DNA of 64,000 bases. Source: Pseudomonadota bacterium (GTDB lineage: Bacteria > Pseudomonadota > Alphaproteobacteria > Acetobacterales > Acetobacteraceae). Below the pieces are notes generated by a model, which saw only the letters and a program-made list of their open reading frames with translations, was not told the origin of the DNA and searched no databases. Position 1 is the stretch's first letter, and each line of letters begins with the position of its first letter. The DNA lies in assembly GCA_019351895.1 (NCBI GenBank), contig JABBOH010000015.1:36304-100303 (forward strand). Reading direction: 5' to 3'. Below are positions 17,370 through 23,991 of this stretch, piece after piece. The position numbers and the translations under genes were made by a program.

Positions 17370-19040
17370 TCAGTTGATGGGCGTGATCTTGAAGCCCTTC
17401 CGGTATTCCGCGAGATGCGCTTCCCGCGCCTCCGGCGTCATCGCCCGGATAGCCTTCAGCGGGCTGCCGAGCGTGTGGCCGCGGACATGATCCAGCGTCC
17501 ACATGCGGCTGTCGTCGAAGTGCAGATGCGGCTGCGGCACGAGCGTCTTGCCGTCGCTGCGGACGAAGCCGAGATCCTGGATCGCGTCGGCCAGATCCCA
17601 ACCATCGTAGCACTCCTCCCACTCGCGCCGGCCGCTAAAGCGGCCCATCGCGGGCGTCGGGCGGCCCTCGTACTCGGCCGAGAACGCGGTCTTGTGCGTC
17701 CAGTGGCAGAGTTCCGAACAGTACGTGTAGATTTTGCCGTCGACTTCGTCGCAGACGATGTCCTCACGGATGAGGCAAGGCACCATGCAGCTCCAGCAAC
17801 GATGCGGGTAGACATAGCCCGTCTCGGTGTTGAAGGTCATGACAGTCTCGCCGGGCTTCGAGAGCTTCTCGTACCACTTCCAGTAATCGCCGAACTCGGC
17901 ATACCAGCCGGGATACTTATGCTCGAACCACTCGAAGTCCTTTTCCGTCTGGGCCTCGATCCGCCAGAAGTTGACGGGCCAGCCGACCGAGAAGAACTGT
18001 GCGGTCTTGTGCACGTAGTTCTTCTTGACCATCCGTTCCCAGGCTGCGCCGACATCGTCGTGGTGAATCTTGATGCCGTACTTCTCGAGCGGCAGCATAT
18101 AGGTCCGGTAGTAATCCTCGTAGATCCAGCGATGCCACAGCTCGGCATAGCTTTCCTTGTTCTTGTCGCGATCCGTCGTCGCGTATTCGATCAGCGTGCC
18201 GATGGCAGCATCCACGATCGCGTGGTTCTGCCAGAAGGCATAGCGGATGTCGCGTTCGATGAGCTGATGGTTGTCGGGGTCGTTGATGAGCGACATCAGC
18301 ATGGAATGGCCGTTGCCGATGTGCCGGCTCTCATCGGATTGCACCGACAGGAAGACGGTGGGCAATGCATAGTCGCCGTTGCGCGCGGCCTCGGAGGGCA
18401 TGGCAACGAACAGCGTGTTGGTGAAGGCGGTTTCCGCCACGACCGTCAGGTAGATGTTGGCGGAGGTGATGGCGTCGCCGGTGACGAAGCCCTCGGCGAA
18501 CTGCCGCCCGATCGTGGTCGCGTAGCAGCGGCCGAAAGCGGCTTCCGTGATATCGAACCCGGCCGGGTCGATATAGTTCTCCATGTACCACTTCTTCAGA
18601 TTCATCTGGATTGTCGAGTGACGGAACTCGTCGACCATCTGCATCGTGAAGCCGGTTCTCAGTTCCTCACCCGGAGCCAGGCGCGCGACCATCGCCATGG
18701 AGCGTGCGGCCGAGATTTCGGGGAAGGGAATGATCGCCAGGAAGAGCTTCATCCACTCGACCCAGCGCGGCTGGACGTTGCGGAACATGTCGCCGCGTAG
18801 TGCGGCATCGAGCGCGCCGTAAACGCGGTTGTCCTTCTCTTCCTGCATCGGGAAGTAGGACCGCAGGACCTGCTTCATCGGGTCGCGCGGCGCCTTCTTG
18901 ATCTTGTAGTCCGTCGGGAAGGTCATCGCTTCCTGAACGTAGCTTGGCGTCCAGCCGAGATCGGCAACGCGACGAGCGGCTTCGCCGATGCTGATTCCCT
19001 TCTGGGCTGTGATCTTGGTTAACGAAAGGCCCTCAGGCAT
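17370..19040 (-). CDS. prmA: Propane/acetone-type soluble di-iron monooxygenase hydroxylase, alpha subunit
   Basis: 556 aa catalytic subunit. All six carboxylate and His ligands of the di-iron site are present with the spacing of methane monooxygenase: Glu108, Glu138-x2-His141 (DEFRH), Glu203, Glu237-x2-His240 (DESRH). Thr207 stands at the position of the catalytic-pocket threonine. The 108-138 interval (30) and 203-237 interval (34) match MmoX 114-144 and 209-243. The four-gene order fits group 5 enzymes (PrmABCD, MimABCD), which hydroxylate propane, acetone or phenol; the true substrate is undetermined. AAGGAG precedes ATG 19040. A sigma-54 promoter lies about 100 bp upstream. Confidence 0.95.
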   Translation of the reverse strand: MPEGLSLTKITAQKGISIGEAARRVADLGWTPSYVQEAMTFPTDYKIKKAPRDPMKQVLRSYFPMQEEKDNRVYGALDAALRGDMFRNVQPRWVEWMKLFLAIIPFPEISAARSMAMVARLAPGEELRTGFTMQMVDEFRHSTIQMNLKKWYMENYIDPAGFDITEAAFGRCYATTIGRQFAEGFVTGDAITSANIYLTVVAETAFTNTLFVAMPSEAARNGDYALPTVFLSVQSDESRHIGNGHSMLMSLINDPDNHQLIERDIRYAFWQNHAIVDAAIGTLIEYATTDRDKNKESYAELWHRWIYEDYYRTYMLPLEKYGIKIHHDDVGAAWERMVKKNYVHKTAQFFSVGWPVNFWRIEAQTEKDFEWFEHKYPGWYAEFGDYWKWYEKLSKPGETVMTFNTETGYVYPHRCWSCMVPCLIREDIVCDEVDGKIYTYCSELCHWTHKTAFSAEYEGRPTPAMGRFSGRREWEECYDGWDLADAIQDLGFVRSDGKTLVPQPHLHFDDSRMWTLDHVRGHTLGSPLKAIRAMTPEAREAHLAEYRKGFKITPIN

Positions 19041-19139
19041 TAGGAGTCTCCTTCGGTTTTCTGTTTCTTTAGCCTGCGGTCTCGACTTTTGTTCGGATTG
19101 AAGTCATCAGACAAATGCCGAGGCCGCTAAATATAGTTA

Positions 19140-19154
19140 GCAAGGGATATGCCA
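19140..19154 (-). promoter_or_regulatory. Sigma-54 promoter of the monooxygenase unit
   Basis: On the minus strand the sequence is TGGCATATCCCTTGC followed by TA. It matches TGGCAYR-N4-TTGCW, with GG and GC exactly 10 bp apart. Transcription would start about 12 bp downstream of the GC, near 19128, leaving a leader of roughly 90 nt before prmA. The dependence fits the two AAA+ GAFTGA activators in the island. Confidence 0.85.
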
Positions 19155-19230
19155 GCGGAGTGACCATCCTTTGACTTGAGGATTTTTGCAAGCTTTATAG
19201 TAAACATCAGTTTTATACTGCACTGCGTCA

Positions 19231-19277
19231 TGTCTTGTTATGGGACGAACCGTCCCGATCTGTCGCAGAATGGGACA
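19231..19277. promoter_or_regulatory. Putative upstream activator sites for the prmA promoter
   Basis: Two 17-bp elements sit in tandem exactly 30 bp apart: TGTCTTGTTATGGGACG (19231-19247) and TGTCGCAGAATGGGACA (19261-19277). Both fit TGTC-N5-ATGGGACR, an imperfect dyad TGTC-N9-GAC(A). They lie 77-137 bp upstream of the -24 element, normal for sigma-54 enhancers. A further palindrome GGGACG-AAC-CGTCCC (19242-19256) overlaps the first. Confidence 0.6.
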
Positions 19278-19289
19278 GTCGGCCTGAAC

Positions 19290-19490
19290 TCACGAACTCT
19301 TCGGACGGCCGATCGGCTTGCCGTCGGCGATGAACCGCGCGGCCAGAACCAGCGTGCCCATCGTGAACTCCCGGCCATGCGCTTCGATCATTTCCTGCGC
19401 CAAAACTCCGACCTTTTCGAAGAACCGGTCCTTTGAACGCTCCTCCTCGGTCGGTGGAGAATTGGGCGGGGGCGTCGGCGCTTGGGTCAT
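19290..19490 (-). CDS. 66-aa protein of unknown function, coupled to the WD40 gene
   Basis: 66 aa. I do not recognise it. Residues 1-16 are Pro/Glu-rich and probably disordered. Residues 20-55 look like an amphipathic helical segment (DRFFEKVGVLAQEMIEAHGR, then TMGTLVLAARFIAD), with a basic tail GKPIGRPKSS. There are no Cys residues and no signal peptide. Its ATG overlaps the WD40 stop by 4 bp (ATGA), which strongly suggests it is translated. It is last in the adh-WD40 unit, upstream of the prmA sigma-54 promoter. It may be a small subunit or adaptor; no function is claimed. Confidence 0.7.
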   Translation of the reverse strand: MTQAPTPPPNSPPTEEERSKDRFFEKVGVLAQEMIEAHGREFTMGTLVLAARFIADGKPIGRPKSS

Positions 19491-20581
19491 TGATTACCAT
19501 CCTTACGAGGACGAAACAAACTGTCTGGCAGGGGAAGGACGCCGAGATCGCCGCCCGCGGTGCCGATGGCGAGGCGGCTGCCATCCGCTGACCAGGCCAA
19601 TACCGTGACGGCACCGCCGCCTTCATCGCGCAGATGCAGCGCGTCGGTGCCTCCGGGCTCGGCCAGCGACACGGCGCCCTCTGCCGTGCCGCCGGCGATC
19701 ATCGCGCGGTTGGGATGCCACGCCACCATGGCGAGCGGAACGCGGGCCGTGGTGCCGCAGGGCGTCGGCGCCTCGCTCGGCGGGTCGAGCGCCCAGCAGA
19801 GCACGCGACGATCCCCGGCGGCGGCGAGATGGCCGCCCTCGGGATCGAAGGAGACCGAGGTCACCGGGCCGCCGCCGCCGCCGAGCGTGACGTAGTAGAG
19901 CGTGCCGGGTTCGCTGATGTCCCAGACCTCGATCGCACCGTTGGCGAGGCCGCAGGCGAGGCGCGTGCCGCCCGCGCCCCAGCCTAGCGACACGGGCCGC
20001 TCAGGCGTCTCCAGCCGGCTCGGACCGGCGTCCACGGTCCAGAGCGTGACGCCGGCCTCGTCCGCCACGCCGAGCCGCTCTCCCGTGGTGTCGAACAGCA
20101 GCGCGACGACCGGGGCCGGCGTATCGAAGGCTGCCGGTGTGCCGCCGGCGATGCTCACATGGGTGCCGACCGCCGTCGCGTGGCGCTGTCCGTCTGGGGC
20201 GATCGCGAAATGGTCGGCCCCGCCCTCCGACGCGGCGGGAAGTCGTTCGGCCGAGAGATCCGGGGTCACGCGCGTCAGACGCGCATCGCCGCCGCCGGTG
20301 AGGAAGCCGCGGCCAGGGGCGGCGCGCAGGGCGAGGCATCCCGCGCCCTGCACCGGCTGGCGCGCCAGCGGCGGCGGCGGCGTGCCCGGGCGCAGTTCGA
20401 GCCCCCCGCCGCGGCGGGGGGCGATCACCGGACCGCCCTCCCACTCGGCGCGCGCGAGGGCGACCGACCCGTCGCCGAGCGCGAAGCCCGCAAGCTCCTC
20501 GTCCCAGGCGGCGGCCACCACAGGCACGCCGAGAGACCAGCGGCCGCCCAGCACCTCCAGCAAAGGTTGGGGACGCATCAT
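19487..20581 (-). CDS. WD40 repeat (beta-propeller) protein of the monooxygenase island
   Basis: 364 aa. The second half shows regular WD40-type blades: LLFDTTGERLGVADEAGVTL, LGWGAGGTRLACGLANGAIE followed by VWD, VSFDPEGGHLAAAGDRRVLC, VAWHPNRAMIAGGTAEGAVS and LAWSADGSRLAIGTAGG. Weaker blades in the first half suggest a seven-bladed propeller. There is no signal peptide, so it is cytoplasmic. ATG 20581 overlaps the alcohol dehydrogenase stop and its own stop overlaps the 66-aa ORF, so all three are coupled. WD40 proteins are scaffolds; a partner such as the dehydrogenase or hydroxylase is likely but unproved. Confidence 0.85.
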   Translation of the reverse strand: MMRPQPLLEVLGGRWSLGVPVVAAAWDEELAGFALGDGSVALARAEWEGGPVIAPRRGGGLELRPGTPPPPLARQPVQGAGCLALRAAPGRGFLTGGGDARLTRVTPDLSAERLPAASEGGADHFAIAPDGQRHATAVGTHVSIAGGTPAAFDTPAPVVALLFDTTGERLGVADEAGVTLWTVDAGPSRLETPERPVSLGWGAGGTRLACGLANGAIEVWDISEPGTLYYVTLGGGGGPVTSVSFDPEGGHLAAAGDRRVLCWALDPPSEAPTPCGTTARVPLAMVAWHPNRAMIAGGTAEGAVSLAEPGGTDALHLRDEGGGAVTVLAWSADGSRLAIGTAGGDLGVLPLPDSLFRPRKDGNQ

Positions 20582-21621
20582 GGAATGAGCACCGCCCGGC
20601 CACGGATGCGCCCGTGATGCAGATCGTGCAGCGCCTCGTTCGCATCGCGCAGGCGGTACTCCTTCGTCGCGAGATGGACGAGGCCGCGATCGGCCAGCGC
20701 CATCAACTCGACCAGTTCGGGGTAGGTGCCGACGAGGTTGCCGACGATCGTCTTCTCGGAGGTGATCATGTCGATCGTCGGCAGGTCGATTTTCCCGCCA
20801 TAGCCGACGATGTAGTAGAAGCCGCCATTGGCCGTCATGGCGAGGCCCTTCGCCACCGCGTCGCCCTCTCCCACGAAGTCGATGACCGCCTCGGCGCCGC
20901 GGCCGCCCGTCAGCGCCATGACGCTGTCGACCTCGCCTCCGTCGGCCCGCACCAGATGATGCGCGCCGCATTCCTTCGCGAGCGCGAGGCCCGTCTCGGC
21001 CCGGTCGACGACAATGATTTCGGCGGCACAAAGGGCTGCGAGCACCTGGATGCCGATATGGCCGAGGCCACCCGCCCCGATGACCACGACATACTGCCCG
21101 GGCAGCAGGTGGCGGGACGCCTTCTTGGCGGCGCGATAGGCGGTGAGCCCGGCATCCGTGTAGGGTGCGACATCCTTCGGCGCCAGCGACTTCGGCAGCT
21201 TGATCAGCGACCGCTCACCCGTCAGCAGATACTGCGCGTAGCCGCCGTTGGTGTTGATGCCCGGAAACTTGCTGTCCGTGGCGTGCATGTCGTCGCCCCG
21301 CCGGCAGGCGAGGCAATGCCCGCTCGTCACCAGCGGATGGCAGATCACGGGATCGCCGACCTTGAAGCCGGTGACCGCCGAGCCGACTTCCTCGACCCAG
21401 CCGGCATTCTCATGCCCCATGATATAGGGCAGCGTCACGTCGACCTTGCTGCGCCAAATGCCCTCCACCACATGAAGGTCGGTGCGGCAGACCCCCGCTC
21501 CGCCGATGCGCACGATGACATCCGTGGCCTTTTCGATCTTCGGATCAGGAACGTCCTCGTAATGCACAAAAGTGTCGGATGAGAGCTTCTCATCATAAGC
21601 GTGCAACACGGCTGCCTTCAT
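20578..21621 (-). CDS. adh: Zinc-dependent NAD alcohol dehydrogenase of the monooxygenase island
   Basis: 347 aa medium-chain dehydrogenase. The catalytic zinc ligands are Cys45 (GVCRTDLH), His70 with Glu71 (GHENAG) and probably Asp156 (YTDAGLTAY). The Rossmann motif is VIGAGGLGHIGIQ, and Asp in IVVDRAE indicates NAD. The structural-zinc loop is degenerate: the C-x2-C-x2-C-x7-C positions are Ser100, Cys103, Cys106 and Ala114. In related clusters an adh oxidises 2-propanol, acetol or another alcohol made by the monooxygenase; I infer the same role. ATG 21621 gives the family N-terminus MKAAVLHAY; an upstream open frame is discounted. A sigma-54 promoter lies 62-76 bp upstream. Confidence 0.92.
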   Translation of the reverse strand: MKAAVLHAYDEKLSSDTFVHYEDVPDPKIEKATDVIVRIGGAGVCRTDLHVVEGIWRSKVDVTLPYIMGHENAGWVEEVGSAVTGFKVGDPVICHPLVTSGHCLACRRGDDMHATDSKFPGINTNGGYAQYLLTGERSLIKLPKSLAPKDVAPYTDAGLTAYRAAKKASRHLLPGQYVVVIGAGGLGHIGIQVLAALCAAEIIVVDRAETGLALAKECGAHHLVRADGGEVDSVMALTGGRGAEAVIDFVGEGDAVAKGLAMTANGGFYYIVGYGGKIDLPTIDMITSEKTIVGNLVGTYPELVELMALADRGLVHLATKEYRLRDANEALHDLHHGRIRGRAVLIP

Positions 21622-21682
21622 GGCTTTCGTATCCTTCCCGGTCTGATCCGCACTTTGGCGGCTGGTTCGCGCTCTCTTCGTT

Positions 21683-21697
21683 GCATCCGGCGTGCCA
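21683..21697 (-). promoter_or_regulatory. Sigma-54 promoter of the adh-WD40 unit
   Basis: On the minus strand the sequence is TGGCACGCCGGATGC followed by A. The -24 box TGGCACG is a perfect consensus; the -12 box is ATGCA instead of TTGCA, with GG-N10-GC spacing preserved. The predicted start is near 21671, about 50 bp upstream of adh ATG 21621. Confidence 0.8.
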
Positions 21698-21740
21698 AGT
21701 GAAAGATTCTTAGAAACTCTGGGGTTTTTTGAAGCCGCAC

Positions 21741-21789
21741 TGTTCCGTGCGGAACAACGCGATACGGCCGCCTGTTCCGTTTCGGAACA
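21741..21789. promoter_or_regulatory. Two palindromic activator sites between adh and regulator 2
   Basis: TGTTCCG-TG-CGGAACA (21741-21756) and TGTTCCG-TTT-CGGAACA (21773-21789) are perfect dyads with 7-bp arms, centred about 32 bp apart (three helical turns). They lie upstream of the adh sigma-54 promoter and also upstream of the divergent activator gene. One protein dimer per site is likely. The activator at 21902 is the best candidate and may also regulate itself. Confidence 0.75.
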
Positions 21790-21901
21790 GCAGACGGCTG
21801 CTCGGCCGAGAGAAGGGCTTGACGCGCGAGGCCGGCCGGCCCTTGCTGGCGCCGCTCGCATCAAGGCGCCGCATCTCAAGACGGCGAGCGGGGGGAACGC
21901 G

Positions 21902-23764
21902 ATGCTGATCACGGCGGAGGAGCGACTGGGCCGCGCCCGCACCGTTCTGGAGCGGCGGCTGATGACGCCCGCCGATCTGCTAAGCCCCGAGATCTCCGCA
22001 AGCTGGACACGATGCCTGGAGGCCGGGCTCGACCCAGGACATCCGCCGCCGCTCGACCATGTCGAGGATGCGGAGCTGCACCGGGCGCGCGATGCGGCGG
22101 GCGTGTTGCGGCCCCTCGTGCTCGCAGAGATGGAGACGCTCTATCAGCAGATCTCGGGCAGCAATTTCATGATCGCCTTTGCGATGACGGACGGGCTGAT
22201 CCTGGACACGATCGCCGACCGCACCTTCAACTCGACCGCGCGCACCACGAACATCCAACCCGGCAGCCTGTGGTCTGAAATCCGTTGCGGAACCAACGCT
22301 CTCGGCAGCGCGGCGGCGACCGGGCGCGCCATCACCGTCCATGGCGGCGAGCATTTCTTCAGCCGCTACGGCGCGCTCACCTGCACGGCGGCGCCCGTCT
22401 TCGCGCCGGACGGCAGCGTCGCCGGCGTTCTCGATGCATCGTCGGATTGCCAGTCGCGTCAGCAACACACGCGCGCGCTCGTCACGATGGCCGGAACGCA
22501 GATCGAGAACGGCCTGTTCCGCGAACATCACCGCCACGCCCTTGTCGTCGCGTTCCACAATCGTGCCGAGTATCTGCATACGCTGAGTGCAGGCCTCATG
22601 GCTTTCGATGCGTCGGGCAAGGTGCTCGGCATGAACCCGCGCGCGCGCCTGTTCCTGCAGGGCCTGCCCGCCATGCCCGGGCGGCGCTTTGGCGATCTGT
22701 TCCGCACGGCGTTCTCCGACTTCATCGACACCGGCCGGCGGGAGCAGCGCGTCAAGCTGCAGGACCGCGTCGGCAGCGTCTTTATCGCCAGCATCGAAAA
22801 CCTGAAGCCGCTGGCAGCGTCGAAGCCCGCCGTCGTCGCGGCCCGGGTCGAGCCCGCGCCAGGGTTCGTCGCGCTCGACGCGGCGGTCATCAAGGCGATG
22901 CGCGACGTGGAGGCCGCGGCCAAGCGCCGTCTGCCCATCCTGATCCGTGGCGAGACCGGCACGGGCAAGGAGCAGCTGGCGCGTCATGCCCATGCCCGCA
23001 GCGGGCGTCGCGGCGCCTTCGTGCCCGTGAACTGCGGCGCTCTCCCCGAGAGCCTGATCGAGGCGGAGTTGTTCGGTCATGCTGATGGCGCCTTCACCGG
23101 CGCGCGGCGCGGCGGCTCCCCCGGGCTTGTGATCGAGGCCGACCGGGGCACGCTGTTTCTTGACGAAATCGGCGATATGCCGCTCGCGCTGCAGACCGTG
23201 TTGCTACGGCTACTGGACGACTGGACGGTTCGACCCGTGGGCGGCGGCGGCGCGCGCATAGTGGACGTGCAGCTCATCGCCGCGACGCATGTCGATCTCG
23301 CGAACCACGTCGCCGCTGGGCGGTTCCGGGCCGACCTCTACTATCGGCTGGACACTATCGAGGCGGTCTTGCCGCCCTTGCGCGAACGCACGGATTTTGC
23401 CGCCGTCCTCGCCCATCTCTTGCAGGCGGCGAGTCCCGGAACCGAGATCGAGGATGCGGCGGTGACCCGCCTCGCGGCCCACGGCTGGCCGGGCAATATC
23501 CGCGAGCTGCGCAACCTGTTGATGCGGCTGACCCTGGCGGAGGAGACCTCGCTGCTTGGGGTCGCAATCGTCGAGGCGGTTCTGGGTGTGGGCGCGGCGC
23601 CCGCCACGCGCCTTCGCGACCAGACGGCGGAGCGGATCGCGAAGGTGCATCACGATCTGGGCGGCAATCTCAGCGCGGCGGCGCGGCGGCTCGGTGTGTC
23701 GCGCAACACTGTCTACCGCGCTCTGGCGCGTCAGCGCGCGGACATGCCTGAACGCCCGCGGTGA
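21902..23764 (+). CDS. AcoR-type sigma-54-dependent transcriptional activator (regulator 2)
   Basis: 620 aa. A GAF-like sensor occupies about residues 70-205 (EIRCGTNALGSAAATGRAI, then CTAAPVFAPDGSVAGVLD). A PAS-like linker follows at about 215-300. The AAA+ domain has Walker A GETGTGKE at 350-357, GAFTGA at 396-401 and Walker B TLFLDEIGDM. The C-terminal Fis HTH is NLSAAARRLGVSRNTVYRAL. I chose ATG 21902, preceded by GGGGGGAA; the upstream open frame to 21692 would run through the palindromic sites. It is divergent from adh and shares its control region, so it probably activates adh-WD40 and perhaps prmA. Confidence 0.92.
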   Translation: MLITAEERLGRARTVLERRLMTPADLLSPEISASWTRCLEAGLDPGHPPPLDHVEDAELHRARDAAGVLRPLVLAEMETLYQQISGSNFMIAFAMTDGLILDTIADRTFNSTARTTNIQPGSLWSEIRCGTNALGSAAATGRAITVHGGEHFFSRYGALTCTAAPVFAPDGSVAGVLDASSDCQSRQQHTRALVTMAGTQIENGLFREHHRHALVVAFHNRAEYLHTLSAGLMAFDASGKVLGMNPRARLFLQGLPAMPGRRFGDLFRTAFSDFIDTGRREQRVKLQDRVGSVFIASIENLKPLAASKPAVVAARVEPAPGFVALDAAVIKAMRDVEAAAKRRLPILIRGETGTGKEQLARHAHARSGRRGAFVPVNCGALPESLIEAELFGHADGAFTGARRGGSPGLVIEADRGTLFLDEIGDMPLALQTVLLRLLDDWTVRPVGGGGARIVDVQLIAATHVDLANHVAAGRFRADLYYRLDTIEAVLPPLRERTDFAAVLAHLLQAASPGTEIEDAAVTRLAAHGWPGNIRELRNLLMRLTLAEETSLLGVAIVEAVLGVGAAPATRLRDQTAERIAKVHHDLGGNLSAAARRLGVSRNTVYRALARQRADMPERPR

Positions 23765-23815
23765 CGCGACGGCGCGTGGAGGCGACGGCCGGAGGCAGGC
23801 GTCGGCAAATGGCGG

Positions 23816-23976
23816 TCAGCTGGCGGGACCACTGAAAATGGCTTCGATATTGTGGCCGTCGGGATCAATGACGAAAGCCGCGAGGTATCCTGCCTCGTAT
23901 TCCGGCCGCAGTCCCGGCAGACCGTTGTCAGCCCCTCGGCAAGATCCGCGACCTTGATCTGCACGTGGTCGAACAT
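23816..23976 (-). pseudogene. Internally deleted VOC (glyoxalase-like) gene
   Basis: The minus strand starts with a normal VOC N-terminus, MFDHVQIKVADLAEG, at ATG 23976. The C-terminus is in a different frame: GLRPEYEAGYLAAFVIDPDG then HNIEAIFSGPAS, ending at TGA 23818-23816. The junction lies near 23920-23945. About 70 residues of a normal 125-130-aa VOC protein are missing and the frame is shifted. The remains cannot form the fold. It lies between regulator 2 and chvG. Confidence 0.82.
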
Positions 23977-23991
23977 GCCCCCGACCCGCGC

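Noticed and set aside
17055..18800. A 581-codon open frame antisense to prmA and prmB
   Set aside because: Overlaps two recognised genes on the other strand; no RBS or family similarity.
21692..21901. N-terminal extension of regulator 2
   Set aside because: It would encode through the palindromic sites and the adh promoter and has no similarity to the family; ATG 21902 has a strong RBS.
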